Assembly: GCF_018596335.1 (NCBI RefSeq)
Contig: NZ_JAHEPS010000004.1
Location: forward strand, 394,637 to 458,636
Direction: 5' to 3'
DNA: 64,000 bases
DNA from: Shewanella jiangmenensis
Lineage (GTDB): Bacteria > Pseudomonadota > Gammaproteobacteria > Enterobacterales > Shewanellaceae
The notes under the pieces were generated by a model. That model searched no databases and was not told where the DNA came from. It was given only the letters and a program-made list of their open reading frames with translations. Positions 8,577 to 17,166 of the stretch are shown one piece after another. The position numbers were made by a program, and so were the translations under genes. Within the stretch, counting starts at the first letter, position 1. Every line of letters starts with the position of its first letter.

Positions 8577-11165
8577 TCAAATACTGCCTTGCAGGAAGTC
8601 CTGGGCGAAGCGTTGCAGAACTCCACCTGCTTCGTAGATGGACACTTCCTCTGCTGTATCCAAACGACACTTCACCGGCACTTCCAGGGTTTTGCCATCT
8701 GTCTTGTGCACCAGCAGGGTAAGGCTTGCACCCGGGGTGCGCTCGCCCTTCACATCGAAGGTCTCGGTGCCATCTATGCCATAGGTCAGGCGGGTTTCGC
8801 CCGGCATAAATTCCAGCGGCAACACGCCCATGCCCACCAGATTGGTGCGGTGAATGCGCTCGAAGCCTTCGGCCACAATCACTTCGACACCGGCAAGACG
8901 CACGCCCTTGGCGGCCCAGTCACGACTGGAGCCCTGACCATAGTCTTTACCGGCCACGATGATCAGCGGCTGTTTGCGCTCCATGTAGGTCTCGATGGTT
9001 TCCCACATGCGCAGCACCTTGCCGTCCGGCTCCAGGCGAGCGAGCGACCCCTGCTTCACCTTGCCGTCAGCATCTTTCACCATCTCGTTGAAGAGTTTGG
9101 GGTTGGCGAAGGTGGCGCGCTGGGCGGTCAGATGATCGCCCCTGTGGGTGGCGTAGGAGTTAAAGTCTTCCTCCGGCAGGCCCATTTTGGCGAGATACTC
9201 ACCGGCGGCCGAGCTTGCCAGAATCGCGTTGGAGGGCGACAGGTGATCTGTGGTGATGTTGTCACCCAATACTGCCAGTGGCCGCATGCCGCTTAGGGTC
9301 CGCTCACCGGCAAGGGCGCCTTCCCAGTAGGGTGGGCGGCGGATGTAAGTGCTCTGCGGACGCCAGTCGTACAGTGGCTTCTCGGTGCCGTATTCCACGG
9401 CCAGATTGAACATGGGGTCGTACACGGCACGGAACTGCTCAGGCTTCACCGACGACTTGATGATGGCATCGATTTCCGCATCTTCTGGCCACAGATCTTT
9501 GAGGGTCACCGCATTGCCATCGGCATCAGTGCCGAGCACATCTTTTTCGATATCGAAGCGCACAGTGCCCGCGATGGCGTAGGCCACCACCAATGGCGGC
9601 GAGGCCAGAAACGCCTGCTTGGCGTAGGGGTGGATACGGCCGTCGAAGTTACGGTTACCCGACAATACGGCGGTGGCGTAAAGATCCCGCTCGATGATTT
9701 CCTGCTGAATAACTGGGTCCAGCGCGCCGCTCATGCCGTTACAGGTGGTGCAGGCGAAGGCGACTATGCCAAAGCCGAGCTGCTCAAGATACGGCAACAG
9801 ACCTGCTTCTTTCAGATACAGCTCAACTGCCTTGGAGCCGGGCGCCAGAGAAGTTTTCACCCAGGGCTTGCGCACCAGCCCTTTTTGTACCGCATTGCGG
9901 GCAATAAGGCCCGCGGCAATCACGTTACGGGGGTTACTGGTGTTGGTACAGCTGGTGATGGCGGCGATGATCACCGCGCCATCGGGCATCTTGCCGGCTT
10001 CCTCTTGCCAGTCGGCGGCAATGCCCTTGGCGGCCAAATCGCTGGTGGCCAAACGGGCATGGGGGTTGGAAGGCCCGGCCATGTTGCGTACTACGCTGGA
10101 GAGGTCAAACGTCAGCACCCGGCCATAGTCGGCGCCGGTCATGGCATCCGCCCACAGGCCTGTGGTTTTGGCATAGTTTTCAACCAGCTGCACCTGCTGC
10201 TCGTCGCGGCCGGTGAGGCGCAGATAGTCGATGGTCTGCTCGTCGATATAGAACATGGCGGCGGTGGCGCCATATTCAGGGGTCATGTTGGAGATGGTGG
10301 CGCGGTCACCCAGGGTCAGCGCCTTGGCGCCTTCGCCAAAGAACTCAAGGTATGCACCCACTACCCGCTCTTTACGCAAAAACTCGGTCAGTGCCAGCAC
10401 CACGTCGGTGGCGGTAATGCCGGGGTTTGGTTTGCCGGTAAGCTCAACACCCACGATATCCGGCAGACGCATCCAGGAGGCGCGGCCCAGCATCACGTTT
10501 TCGGCCTCAAGGCCACCCACGCCGATGGCGATTACGCCCAGGGCATCCACGTGTGGGGTGTGGCTGTCGGTGCCTACGCAGGTGTCGGGGAAGGCGATGC
10601 CGTCACGCACCTGAATCACCGGCGACATCTTTTCCAGGTTTATCTGGTGCATGATGCCGTTGCCGGGTGGGATCACATCCACATTGCGAAAGGCTTTTTT
10701 AGTCCAGTTGATAAAGTGGAAGCGATCGTCGTTGCGTCTGTCTTCGATGGCGCGGTTTTTCTCAAAGGCATCCTTTTCGAAGCCGCCGTGCTCCACCGCC
10801 AGTGAGTGGTCCACAATCAGCTGGGTTGGCACAACCGGGTTCACCTTGGCCGGGTCGCCGCCTTTGGCCGCAATGGCATCACGCAGGCCGGCAAGATCTA
10901 CCAGCGCCGTTTGGCCAAGAATGTCGTGGCATACCACCCGGGCAGGGAACCAGGGAAAGTCTAGGTCCTGCTTGCGGAAAATCAGCTGGCTCAAGAAGTC
11001 GTTCAGGCGCGCAGGCTCGGCCTTGCGCAGCAGGTTTTCGGCCAGCACCTTGGAGGTGTAGGGCAGTTTGTCGAAGGCGCCGGGGGCGATGGCATCTACC
11101 GCCTCGCGGGTGTCGAAGAAGCTTAAATTGGTACCGGGCAGCGGCTTACGGAATTGAGTGTTCAT
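8577..11165 (-). CDS. acnD: AcnD, Fe/S-dependent 2-methylcitrate dehydratase
   Basis: 862 aa from ATG 11165 (NTQFRKPLPGTNLSFFDTR), a normal length for the AcnD/AcnA branch of the aconitase superfamily. The three [4Fe-4S] cysteines are visible in TSCTNTSNP and ACTTCNGMSG, and the swivel-domain serine region reads GSSRDWAAKG. The enzyme dehydrates 2-methylcitrate to 2-methyl-cis/trans-aconitate in propionate breakdown. It lies between prpC and prpF on the same strand. Placement in this operon and its pairing with prpF separate it from housekeeping aconitase. An upstream in-frame ATG at 11186 is less likely because the conserved N-terminus starts at 11165. Confidence 0.95.
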   Translation of the reverse strand: MNTQFRKPLPGTNLSFFDTREAVDAIAPGAFDKLPYTSKVLAENLLRKAEPARLNDFLSQLIFRKQDLDFPWFPARVVCHDILGQTALVDLAGLRDAIAAKGGDPAKVNPVVPTQLIVDHSLAVEHGGFEKDAFEKNRAIEDRRNDDRFHFINWTKKAFRNVDVIPPGNGIMHQINLEKMSPVIQVRDGIAFPDTCVGTDSHTPHVDALGVIAIGVGGLEAENVMLGRASWMRLPDIVGVELTGKPNPGITATDVVLALTEFLRKERVVGAYLEFFGEGAKALTLGDRATISNMTPEYGATAAMFYIDEQTIDYLRLTGRDEQQVQLVENYAKTTGLWADAMTGADYGRVLTFDLSSVVRNMAGPSNPHARLATSDLAAKGIAADWQEEAGKMPDGAVIIAAITSCTNTSNPRNVIAAGLIARNAVQKGLVRKPWVKTSLAPGSKAVELYLKEAGLLPYLEQLGFGIVAFACTTCNGMSGALDPVIQQEIIERDLYATAVLSGNRNFDGRIHPYAKQAFLASPPLVVAYAIAGTVRFDIEKDVLGTDADGNAVTLKDLWPEDAEIDAIIKSSVKPEQFRAVYDPMFNLAVEYGTEKPLYDWRPQSTYIRRPPYWEGALAGERTLSGMRPLAVLGDNITTDHLSPSNAILASSAAGEYLAKMGLPEEDFNSYATHRGDHLTAQRATFANPKLFNEMVKDADGKVKQGSLARLEPDGKVLRMWETIETYMERKQPLIIVAGKDYGQGSSRDWAAKGVRLAGVEVIVAEGFERIHRTNLVGMGVLPLEFMPGETRLTYGIDGTETFDVKGERTPGASLTLLVHKTDGKTLEVPVKCRLDTAEEVSIYEAGGVLQRFAQDFLQGSI

Positions 11166-11236
11166 AACGGCGTTCCAGAAATGCAAAAAGGGCGCGAACG
11201 TTTTTGGCTGTTTGTTGTTATTGCGCTGTGGTTAAC

Positions 11237-11259
11237 GGGGCCAACCTTTGGCCGGCCCC
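11237..11259. other. GC-rich hairpin in the prpC-acnD gap
   Basis: GGGGCC (11237-11242) pairs with GGCCCC (11254-11259), with an additional GGCC pairing option inside. No T-tract follows on the coding (minus) strand, so it is more likely an mRNA-stability or processing hairpin than a terminator. Confidence 0.5.
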
Positions 11260-11266
11260 GCCGTTA

Positions 11267-12403
11267 TCAGCCGCGCTCGCTGATAGGGGTAACGCGGCGC
11301 AGTTCTACACCCACATAATCGGCGCTCGGGCGGATGATGCGGTTGTTGCTGCGCTGCTCCATCACGTGGGCTGTCCAGCCGCTGACCCGCGAGCATACGA
11401 AGATGGGGGTAAACAGCTTGGTGGGAATGCCCATGAAGTGATAGGCGCTGGCATGGAAGAAGTCGGCGTTACAGAAGAGCTTCTTCTGCTCCCACATAAA
11501 GGCTTCGCAGGCCACGGAAACACGGTACAGACGGTCGTCGCCGTATTCCCTGGCGAGCTTTTCAGACCACTCTTTGATGATGGCGTTGCGTGGGTCAGAC
11601 TCGCGGTAGATGGCGTGACCAAAGCCCATGATCTTCTCTTTACGCTCCAGCATACCGGCCAGTACGTCGCGGGCGTGCTGCTCGTCGCGCATATCCTGAA
11701 TCAGTTCCATGGCCGCTTCGTTGGCGCCGCCGTGCAGCGGGCCACGCAGTGAGCCGATGGCACCGGTTACGCAGGAGTGCATATCAGACAGGGTCGAAGC
11801 ACAGACGCGGGCGGTAAAGGTGGAGGCGTTGAACTCGTGCTCGGCGTAGAGGATGAGTGATACATCCATTACCCGGGCGTGCAGGGCAGATGGCGCCTTG
11901 CCGTGCAGCAGGTGCAGGAAGTGGGCACCTATTTGCTCGTCATCGGTCTCGGTTTCGATGCGCACGCCATCATGGCTGAAGCGATACCAGTAGCAGATGA
12001 TGGATGGGAACACCGCCAGCATGCGGTTGGTCACGTCAAACTGGTCGGCAAAGCTTTGTTCAGTTTCCAGGTTGCCGAGCATAGAGCAGCCGGTACGCAG
12101 CACGTCCATGGGGTGAGCATTGGCTGGGATGCGCTCCAGCACTTCTTTCAGTGCCTGTGGCAGACCGCGAAGGCCTTTGAGCTTGGCGCGGTAGTTGTCC
12201 AGCTCCAGCTGAGTAGGCAGTTCGCCGTAAAGAATGAGGAAGGCTACTTCTTCGAAGCTGGCGTTCTCGGCCAAATCTTTCACGTCATAGCCGCGGTAGG
12301 TGAGGCCTGAGCCGGATTTACCTACGGTGCTCAGGGCGGTTTCACCGGCGCTCTGACCACGCAGGCCTGCACCACTCAGTTTTTTATCGGTTGTCTCAGC
12401 CAT
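11267..12403 (-). CDS. prpC: PrpC, 2-methylcitrate synthase
   Basis: 378 aa, typical for bacterial 2-methylcitrate synthases. Citrate-synthase active-site blocks are present: the histidine in GSLRGPLHGGANEAAM, the histidine in MGFGHAIYRESDPR, and a C-terminal FHASAYHFMGIP block carrying the catalytic aspartate/phenylalanine region nearby. It condenses propionyl-CoA with oxaloacetate, the entry step of the methylcitrate cycle. Start at 12403 is supported by AGGG about 8 bases upstream. It is third in the operon after the regulator and prpB, with a 207-bp gap to prpB that holds a strong hairpin. Assignment over ordinary citrate synthase rests on length, motif style and operon context. Confidence 0.95.
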   Translation of the reverse strand: MAETTDKKLSGAGLRGQSAGETALSTVGKSGSGLTYRGYDVKDLAENASFEEVAFLILYGELPTQLELDNYRAKLKGLRGLPQALKEVLERIPANAHPMDVLRTGCSMLGNLETEQSFADQFDVTNRMLAVFPSIICYWYRFSHDGVRIETETDDEQIGAHFLHLLHGKAPSALHARVMDVSLILYAEHEFNASTFTARVCASTLSDMHSCVTGAIGSLRGPLHGGANEAAMELIQDMRDEQHARDVLAGMLERKEKIMGFGHAIYRESDPRNAIIKEWSEKLAREYGDDRLYRVSVACEAFMWEQKKLFCNADFFHASAYHFMGIPTKLFTPIFVCSRVSGWTAHVMEQRSNNRIIRPSADYVGVELRRVTPISERG

Positions 12404-12492
12404 TTTGCATTCCCTCGTAAACTCGTCTTTTTCTGAAGGCCGGCATCGTTAGGGCGATGGGGTCCCGGCGCTGATTTATGGATTACTTTGTT

Positions 12493-12515
12493 CGCCCCGG
12501 GTTTTAGCCGGGGCG
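12493..12515. other. Strong GC hairpin in the prpB-prpC gap
   Basis: CGCCCCGG (12493-12500) and CCGGGGCG (12508-12515) form a perfect 8-bp stem with a 7-base loop. No T-run follows on the minus strand, so transcription probably continues into prpC. It may set differential stability of the prpB and prpC messages. Confidence 0.55.
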
Positions 12516-12610
12516 GGAAGCAGCTACTGCCTGGGTCTTATGCCCCGCTGTCTTCGTCCCTGTGTTGCTTGTTATCTTTCTGTCTTGCCTGGTCTTATTT
12601 GCCGTTCGCC

Positions 12611-13495
12611 TTATTTGTTTTTTCCTTCGGCAAACAGGCGATCGAGCGTGTCTTCAAAGCTGTGGTAGTTCAAAAATTCGTACAGCTCTTTGCGGCTTTG
12701 CATGGTGTCTACCACATTGCGCTGGTGGCCATCGTTCATCAGTGCCTGCATCACCTTAAGGGCGGCCAGGTTGGCGGCGCGGAAGGTGCTTAGCGGATAC
12801 AGCACCATGTCGGCACCGGCCTCATACAGGGCGGACTTGTCGAACAGCTCGGTCTGGCCGAATTCGGTCATGTTGGCGAGGATCGGCGCCTTTACTGCAT
12901 CCTTGAATTTGCGGTACTGGGGCAGCTCGGTCAGGGCCTCGGCGAAAATCATGTCGGCACCGGCCTCGATATAGGCCTGGGCGCGCTCAATACCAGCATC
13001 TAGGCCTTCCACAGCTACGGCATCGGTGCGGGCCATGATGACGAAGTTCTCATCGGTACGGGCATCCACGGCGGCCTTGATGCGGTCAACCATCTCTTCG
13101 GTGCTCACCACGGCCTTATTGGGGCGATGACCACAGCGCTTTTGCGACACCTGATCTTCCATGTGCACGGCGGCAACGCCGGTCTTTTCAAATTCTTTGA
13201 TGGTGCGGGCGATGTTGAAGGCGCCGCCCCAGCCGGTGTCTATGTCGACCAGGAGTGGCAGCTCGGTGGCCGAGGTGATGCGACCGGCATCAATCAGCAC
13301 ATCGTTCATGGAGGTCATGCCCAGATCCGGCAGACCATAGGAGGCGTTGGCCACCCCGGCGCCGGACAGATAAAGCGCCTGAAAGCCGGTCTTTTCGGCC
13401 ATCAGAGCGAAATAGGCGTTGGTGGTACCAACGATTTGCAGTGGCTTGGAGCGTGCCAGTGCGTCGCGAAAACGCTTGCCTGCGCTGTGGGTCAT
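12611..13495 (-). CDS. prpB: PrpB, 2-methylisocitrate lyase
   Basis: 294 aa, the normal PrpB length. The catalytic KRCGH signature of the isocitrate lyase/PEP mutase family is at residues 119-123, and the metal-binding DIDTGWG segment is near residue 84. The enzyme splits 2-methylisocitrate to pyruvate and succinate, the last step of the cycle. Its ATG overlaps the stop of the GntR regulator gene by 4 bases (ATGA), which implies one transcript and translational coupling. Confidence 0.96.
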   Translation of the reverse strand: MTHSAGKRFRDALARSKPLQIVGTTNAYFALMAEKTGFQALYLSGAGVANASYGLPDLGMTSMNDVLIDAGRITSATELPLLVDIDTGWGGAFNIARTIKEFEKTGVAAVHMEDQVSQKRCGHRPNKAVVSTEEMVDRIKAAVDARTDENFVIMARTDAVAVEGLDAGIERAQAYIEAGADMIFAEALTELPQYRKFKDAVKAPILANMTEFGQTELFDKSALYEAGADMVLYPLSTFRAANLAALKVMQALMNDGHQRNVVDTMQSRKELYEFLNYHSFEDTLDRLFAEGKNK

Positions 13496-14250
13496 GCTGT
13501 CTCTCCCTTTAATTGCTGTGTGTTGGCGAAGGTAGCTGAGCTGTGCTCACGGGCGCTGGCCTCGGCCTTGAGTTCTTTAAGGCGCGCCTCTGTGTTGCGT
13601 CGTCCCTGTTCGATATGGCGCTGCATCAACAGCGCCGCCAGTTCACCGTCTCTGTCGCTGATGGCTTCCACTATGCGTCTGTGTTCGGCGATAGCGCGGC
13701 TTGGGCGCTGGTGGTTGCTGCACTGATAGCGGTACATGCGAAGCAGGTGATACAGGCCGCCCATCAGGGTTTCCTGCAGGTGTTTGTTGCCGCTGGCGCG
13801 GATGATTTGATAGTGAAAATCCACATCACCTTGCTCCTGAAAATAGGTATCGCCCTGCTTGAGCGCTGCTTCCTGACGCTCAAGCAGCGCCTGCAATTCG
13901 GCAAGTTGGGCGTCTGTGATGCGCTCGGCCGCGAGGCGACAGGCCATGGCTTCGAGGGTGGAGCGCAAATCGTAGAGATCGTTCAGCTCTTCCACCGACA
14001 GCTGCGCTACCCGGGCGCCCACATGGGGCATGCGCACCACTAAACGTTGCCGCTCAAGGGTTTGCAGCGCTTCGCGGGTCGGGCCTCGGCTGATGCCGAA
14101 GCGCTCGGCCAGTGCCTGTTCGTTGATCTTGCTGCCGGGGGCCAGTTCGCCCTTGATGATGGCGGTTTGAATGGCACTCAATACCTGATCGGCCAGGGTA
14201 GCCGCGCCGCGCTCATTTGCTGAATGGTCTTTGGAAGTGTCTTGGCTCAT
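13492..14250 (-). CDS. GntR-family (FCD type) regulator of the propionate operon
   Basis: 252 aa. The N-terminal winged helix (residues about 22-85) has the GntR pattern [22 protein letters not shown], followed by [13 protein letters not shown]. The rest is a helical FCD ligand domain with conserved histidines (DVDFHYQII, and H near [10 protein letters not shown]). FCD regulators usually bind carboxylic acids, so methylcitrate or a related acid is a plausible ligand here. It is the first gene of the operon and overlaps prpB by 4 bases, so it probably controls its own promoter; inverted repeats lie about 70-100 bp upstream. This GntR arrangement takes the place of the sigma-54-type PrpR of enteric bacteria. 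Confidence 0.9.
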   Translation of the reverse strand: MSQDTSKDHSANERGAATLADQVLSAIQTAIIKGELAPGSKINEQALAERFGISRGPTREALQTLERQRLVVRMPHVGARVAQLSVEELNDLYDLRSTLEAMACRLAAERITDAQLAELQALLERQEAALKQGDTYFQEQGDVDFHYQIIRASGNKHLQETLMGGLYHLLRMYRYQCSNHQRPSRAIAEHRRIVEAISDRDGELAALLMQRHIEQGRRNTEARLKELKAEASAREHSSATFANTQQLKGETA

Positions 14251-14588
14251 GGTGCTGTCGCCTTTTGTGCAACCCGGACTCTGACAATGGTTGAAAATTA
14301 GACCCGTTTGGCAGGATTGTCAACAATGTGTTGACGTAGACGTAAGTCTAACAAATGGTGTTGATAGGGTTGTAATTTCATTATCTGATTGATAAATATG
14401 TTTATTTGTATATGTTTTTGTTTGGTGTGTTTTTGCATCACAGTCGCCTGCTAAGTTTTATTGTCAACAACTGGCGGTTTTGCACTTTGTCTGCAAGGCA
14501 TGGGATGATGTGGCAATTGGCTAATAAGGGTAGTTGTATTCATCGATGTTTGCCGCCGATGTGCTGCCCACTACAGAGCGAAGAAGCG
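14251..14588. other. Intergenic region between prp regulator and DUF523 gene
   Basis: 338 bp between two divergent genes. The left half holds the inverted repeats at 14319-14350. The right half (about 14370-14440) is AT-rich and is the likely promoter zone of the rightward gene. An in-frame extension of the DUF523 gene to 14406 exists, but its sequence is unlike the family. No other gene is supported. Confidence 0.5.
14319..14350. promoter_or_regulatory. Candidate operator for the prp GntR regulator (two inverted repeats)
   Basis: GTCAACA-ATG-TGTTGAC (14319-14335) is a perfect 7-bp inverted repeat. TAGAC-GTAA-GTCTA (14337-14350) follows directly. They lie 70-100 bp upstream of the GntR gene, in the expected promoter zone. 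FCD-type GntR sites are commonly short palindromes with GT...AC cores, so the first repeat is the better candidate. Confidence 0.45.
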
Positions 14589-15083
14589 ATGGAAAAAATC
14601 CTGGTGAGCGCCTGCCTGCTGGGCGAAGCGGTGCGATATGACGGCAAAGATAATTTGCTGGATTCCCCCCTGTGGCAAGGCTGGCAGCAGCAGGGGCGCT
14701 TTGTCAGTATCTGCCCTGAGTGCGCCGGCGGCTTGCCGACGCCAAGGCCTGCGGCAGAAATCGTCAGTCCGCCAGGCCGCGAGGCCGTTGGAAGCCAGGC
14801 CATTCGGGTGCTGACGGTGTATGGAGCCGATGTGACTGATGCTTTTGAAAAAGGTGCCAAGGACGCTTTAAAGCTTGCCCGGCAGAACAATATCCGCTTT
14901 GCGGTACTTAAGGCCCGCAGCCCTTCCTGTGGCAAGGGGCTGATTTACGATGGCAGCTTTTCCCGCACCCTGATTGACGGTGACGGTGTTACTGCGGCGC
15001 TGCTGAGCCTTCATGGCATCGAAGTCTTTACCGAGCATCAGTTGCAGCAGCTCGCAGAGCGGTTGGCCGAGGTCGAAGCCTGA
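14589..15083 (+). CDS. DUF523 family protein (YbbK-like)
   Basis: 164 aa from the ATG at 14589, where the family consensus begins (EKILVSACLLG). Conserved cysteines are visible in SACLLG, CPECAGG and RSPSCGKG, which suggests metal or Fe/S binding; the family's biochemical role is not established. An upstream start at 14406 would add about 60 residues of unconserved sequence. The gene is single, ends in a strong bidirectional terminator, and converges on the acyltransferase pair. Confidence 0.85.
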   Translation: MEKILVSACLLGEAVRYDGKDNLLDSPLWQGWQQQGRFVSICPECAGGLPTPRPAAEIVSPPGREAVGSQAIRVLTVYGADVTDAFEKGAKDALKLARQNNIRFAVLKARSPSCGKGLIYDGSFSRTLIDGDGVTAALLSLHGIEVFTEHQLQQLAERLAEVEA

Positions 15084-15100
15084 GGCGGTGCGCAGGCAAT

Positions 15101-15131
15101 AAAAAACGCAGGCTTTGGCCTGCGTTTTTTA
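15101..15131. terminator. Bidirectional rho-independent terminator
   Basis: AACGCAGGC-TTTG-GCCTGCGTT flanked by an A-run on the left and a T-run on the right. It serves the DUF523 gene (+) and the acyltransferase pair (-), which converge here. Confidence 0.92.
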
Positions 15132-15151
15132 TGTCGCTAGCGACAGGGCGT

Positions 15152-16096
15152 TCAGTTGGGGCTTCGCTCGGCAAGCTCTCGGTAGCTGCTGGTGCAGGCT
15201 TTGTGCTCGGCGAGCAGCGCATGGATTTGTTCATCCTTTTGCAGCCAGATGTCATTGAGCCATCGCTGGAACTGGGCGCGGTACTCGGCATTGCTGAAAT
15301 ACTCTTTGTCATCGACCTGAGGCACCGGCAGTGCTTCAACTCTGATAACGATTTTGCTCACTTTGCCCTGCATTACCCCGGCAAGAATGTCTTTGGGCGC
15401 GTCGGGATACACCACGGTCATGTTCAAAAGGTGGCTGAACTGCTCACCCATGGCGGAAAGGGCAAAGGCGATACCGCCAGCCTTGGGGCGCAGCAGATAG
15501 CGGTAGGGCGAATTTTGCCGATCGCGCTTTTCTTCGGTGAAGCGGCTGCCTTCCACATAGTTGATGATGGAGGTGGGCAGATCGCGGAATTTCTCACACG
15601 CCTTGCGGGTGGTTTCCAGATCCTTGCCCTTGAGTTTGGGGTTCTTTTTCAGCTTCTCCGGGCTGGTGCGATTCATAAAAGGCATATCCAGCGCCCAGCA
15701 CCCCAAGCCCATGATGGGCACATAAATCAGTTCTTTTTTAAGGAAGAACTTCAGCATGGGGATGTGGTTACGCAGGATATAGGTCTGGGCGGCAATGTCG
15801 AAGCCGCTCAAATGGTTACTGATCACCAGATACCAGCCGTTTTTATCCAGCCCATTAATGCCTTTTACATCCCATTCGATTTTGGCAATCAGCTTCAGAA
15901 TGGCGCCGTTGAGGGTGGCCCACAGCCACATAAAACGGTTCATCAGCATGGTGACCCGGACCCGACCCGCCTTGAAGGGGGTGAGCAGCTTGACGAGACC
16001 ACCGATACACACCAGGGAACCGCAAATGGCGGTATTGATAATGAGCAGACTACCACTGATGAAAAACAGCAGCGGCCCCGGCAAAAAGTTAAGCAT
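15152..16096 (-). CDS. PlsC-type acyltransferase (YihG-like), second of a tandem pair
   Basis: 314 aa. N-terminal hydrophobic segment (about residues 1-40), then the acyltransferase block SNHLSGFD, which keeps the catalytic H-x4-D spacing, and the EGSRF phosphate-binding block near residue 170. These are the motifs of 1-acyl-glycerol-3-phosphate acyltransferases, most like the YihG subfamily. It overlaps the 3' end of its neighbour by 8 bases, so the two are co-transcribed. The two proteins share long blocks (KNPKLKGKD, QNSPY, LLRPKAGG, FALSAMGEQ), so they arose by tandem duplication. Here the motif reads HLSGFD rather than the usual HQSWxD, which may mean a different acyl preference. Confidence 0.9.
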   Translation of the reverse strand: MLNFLPGPLLFFISGSLLIINTAICGSLVCIGGLVKLLTPFKAGRVRVTMLMNRFMWLWATLNGAILKLIAKIEWDVKGINGLDKNGWYLVISNHLSGFDIAAQTYILRNHIPMLKFFLKKELIYVPIMGLGCWALDMPFMNRTSPEKLKKNPKLKGKDLETTRKACEKFRDLPTSIINYVEGSRFTEEKRDRQNSPYRYLLRPKAGGIAFALSAMGEQFSHLLNMTVVYPDAPKDILAGVMQGKVSKIVIRVEALPVPQVDDKEYFSNAEYRAQFQRWLNDIWLQKDEQIHALLAEHKACTSSYRELAERSPN

Positions 16097-17009
16097 GTTG
16101 TTCGCAAACCTCTGATTTTATGTCTTCCTGACGCGAGAGTTTGTCGAGGATGACATCCTTTTCAGACCAAATCTCGTTGAGTTGTTCCTGGAAATCCTGT
16201 TTGAATTCACGGTCGTTAATATAGTCACCGCGCATCTCGGTACTAATATCGGCCACAGTGACGTGTACGCGGATTTCATCGACCTGACCCGAGATAAAGT
16301 CCCAGAAACTGGGCACCTTGCCGGGATAGTAAATGGCGACGTCTACCAATTTGTGGATTTGCTCGCCCATGGCGGAAAGGGCAAACGCCATGCCGCCGGC
16401 CTTGGGGCGCAGCAGATGCTGATAAGGCGAGTTCTGCTTTTTGTGTTTGGCAGCCTGAAAGCGGGTGCCCTCAACAAAGTTCATCACGCTCACCGGCTTG
16501 TCTTTAAACTTGGCGCAGGCGCGGCGGGTGATTTCGATATCCTTGCCCTTGAGTTTGGGGTTCTTTTTCAGCTCGGCGGTGGAATAGCGACGCATAAAGG
16601 GGAAATCCAGCGCCCACCAGGCAAGCCCCAGCACCGGCACATACAAGAGCTCTTGCTTAAGGAAAAATTTCAGAAACGGGATTTTGCGGTTGAAAACCCG
16701 CTGCAGCACCAGAATGTCGACCCAGCTCTGGTGGTTGGCAATCACCATATACCACTCATCGCGGCTCAGCTCGGCGTTGCCCTGCACATCGATACGCACC
16801 GGGTGCAGCACATTTTGAATAAAGCCGTTCACCGAAATCCAGTTGGAGGCACAGCCATCCACCAGATAGGACATCAGCTTACGCAGGGCAGGAATGGGCA
16901 GCAGCTTTACCAGACCAAGCAGCACAATAGGGACAAACCAAAACAAGGTGTTAAGGGTGTACCCCAAAAAAGCAAAAGAGCCCCGGAAAAGCGACAGCAG
17001 CGTGCGCAT
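16089..17009 (-). CDS. PlsC-type acyltransferase (YihG-like), first of a tandem pair
   Basis: 306 aa with one N-terminal membrane segment, the canonical catalytic motif NHQSWVD and the VEGTRF block. The role is acyl transfer to lysophospholipid or a related acceptor at the inner membrane. Start at 17009 is well supported by AGGAGGT 6 bases upstream. It is the promoter-proximal gene of the two-gene unit and overlaps the next acyltransferase by 8 bases. Motifs are all intact. Confidence 0.91.
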   Translation of the reverse strand: MRTLLSLFRGSFAFLGYTLNTLFWFVPIVLLGLVKLLPIPALRKLMSYLVDGCASNWISVNGFIQNVLHPVRIDVQGNAELSRDEWYMVIANHQSWVDILVLQRVFNRKIPFLKFFLKQELLYVPVLGLAWWALDFPFMRRYSTAELKKNPKLKGKDIEITRRACAKFKDKPVSVMNFVEGTRFQAAKHKKQNSPYQHLLRPKAGGMAFALSAMGEQIHKLVDVAIYYPGKVPSFWDFISGQVDEIRVHVTVADISTEMRGDYINDREFKQDFQEQLNEIWSEKDVILDKLSRQEDIKSEVCEQHA

Positions 17010-17166
17010 TCATACCTCCTGAATTTTGTGGACGCCTATGTTAACCGTGAATGGCGTATTGCTCAATCTTGCGGCCGACCCCTGAGCGCTGGCAGTACCA
17101 GTGAGCTTTTGGCGCACAGGGCACAAATGGACGACACTTACCTTAATTCATCCTTGGACATGCGCT

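Noticed and set aside
9630..10805. 391-codon rightward frame opposite acnD
   Set aside because: Antisense to a fully conserved aconitase-family gene; composition is typical of antisense frames in GC-rich DNA.
15131..16153. 340-codon rightward frame opposite the acyltransferase pair
   Set aside because: Opposite strand carries conserved PlsC motifs; no ribosome site or family features for this frame.
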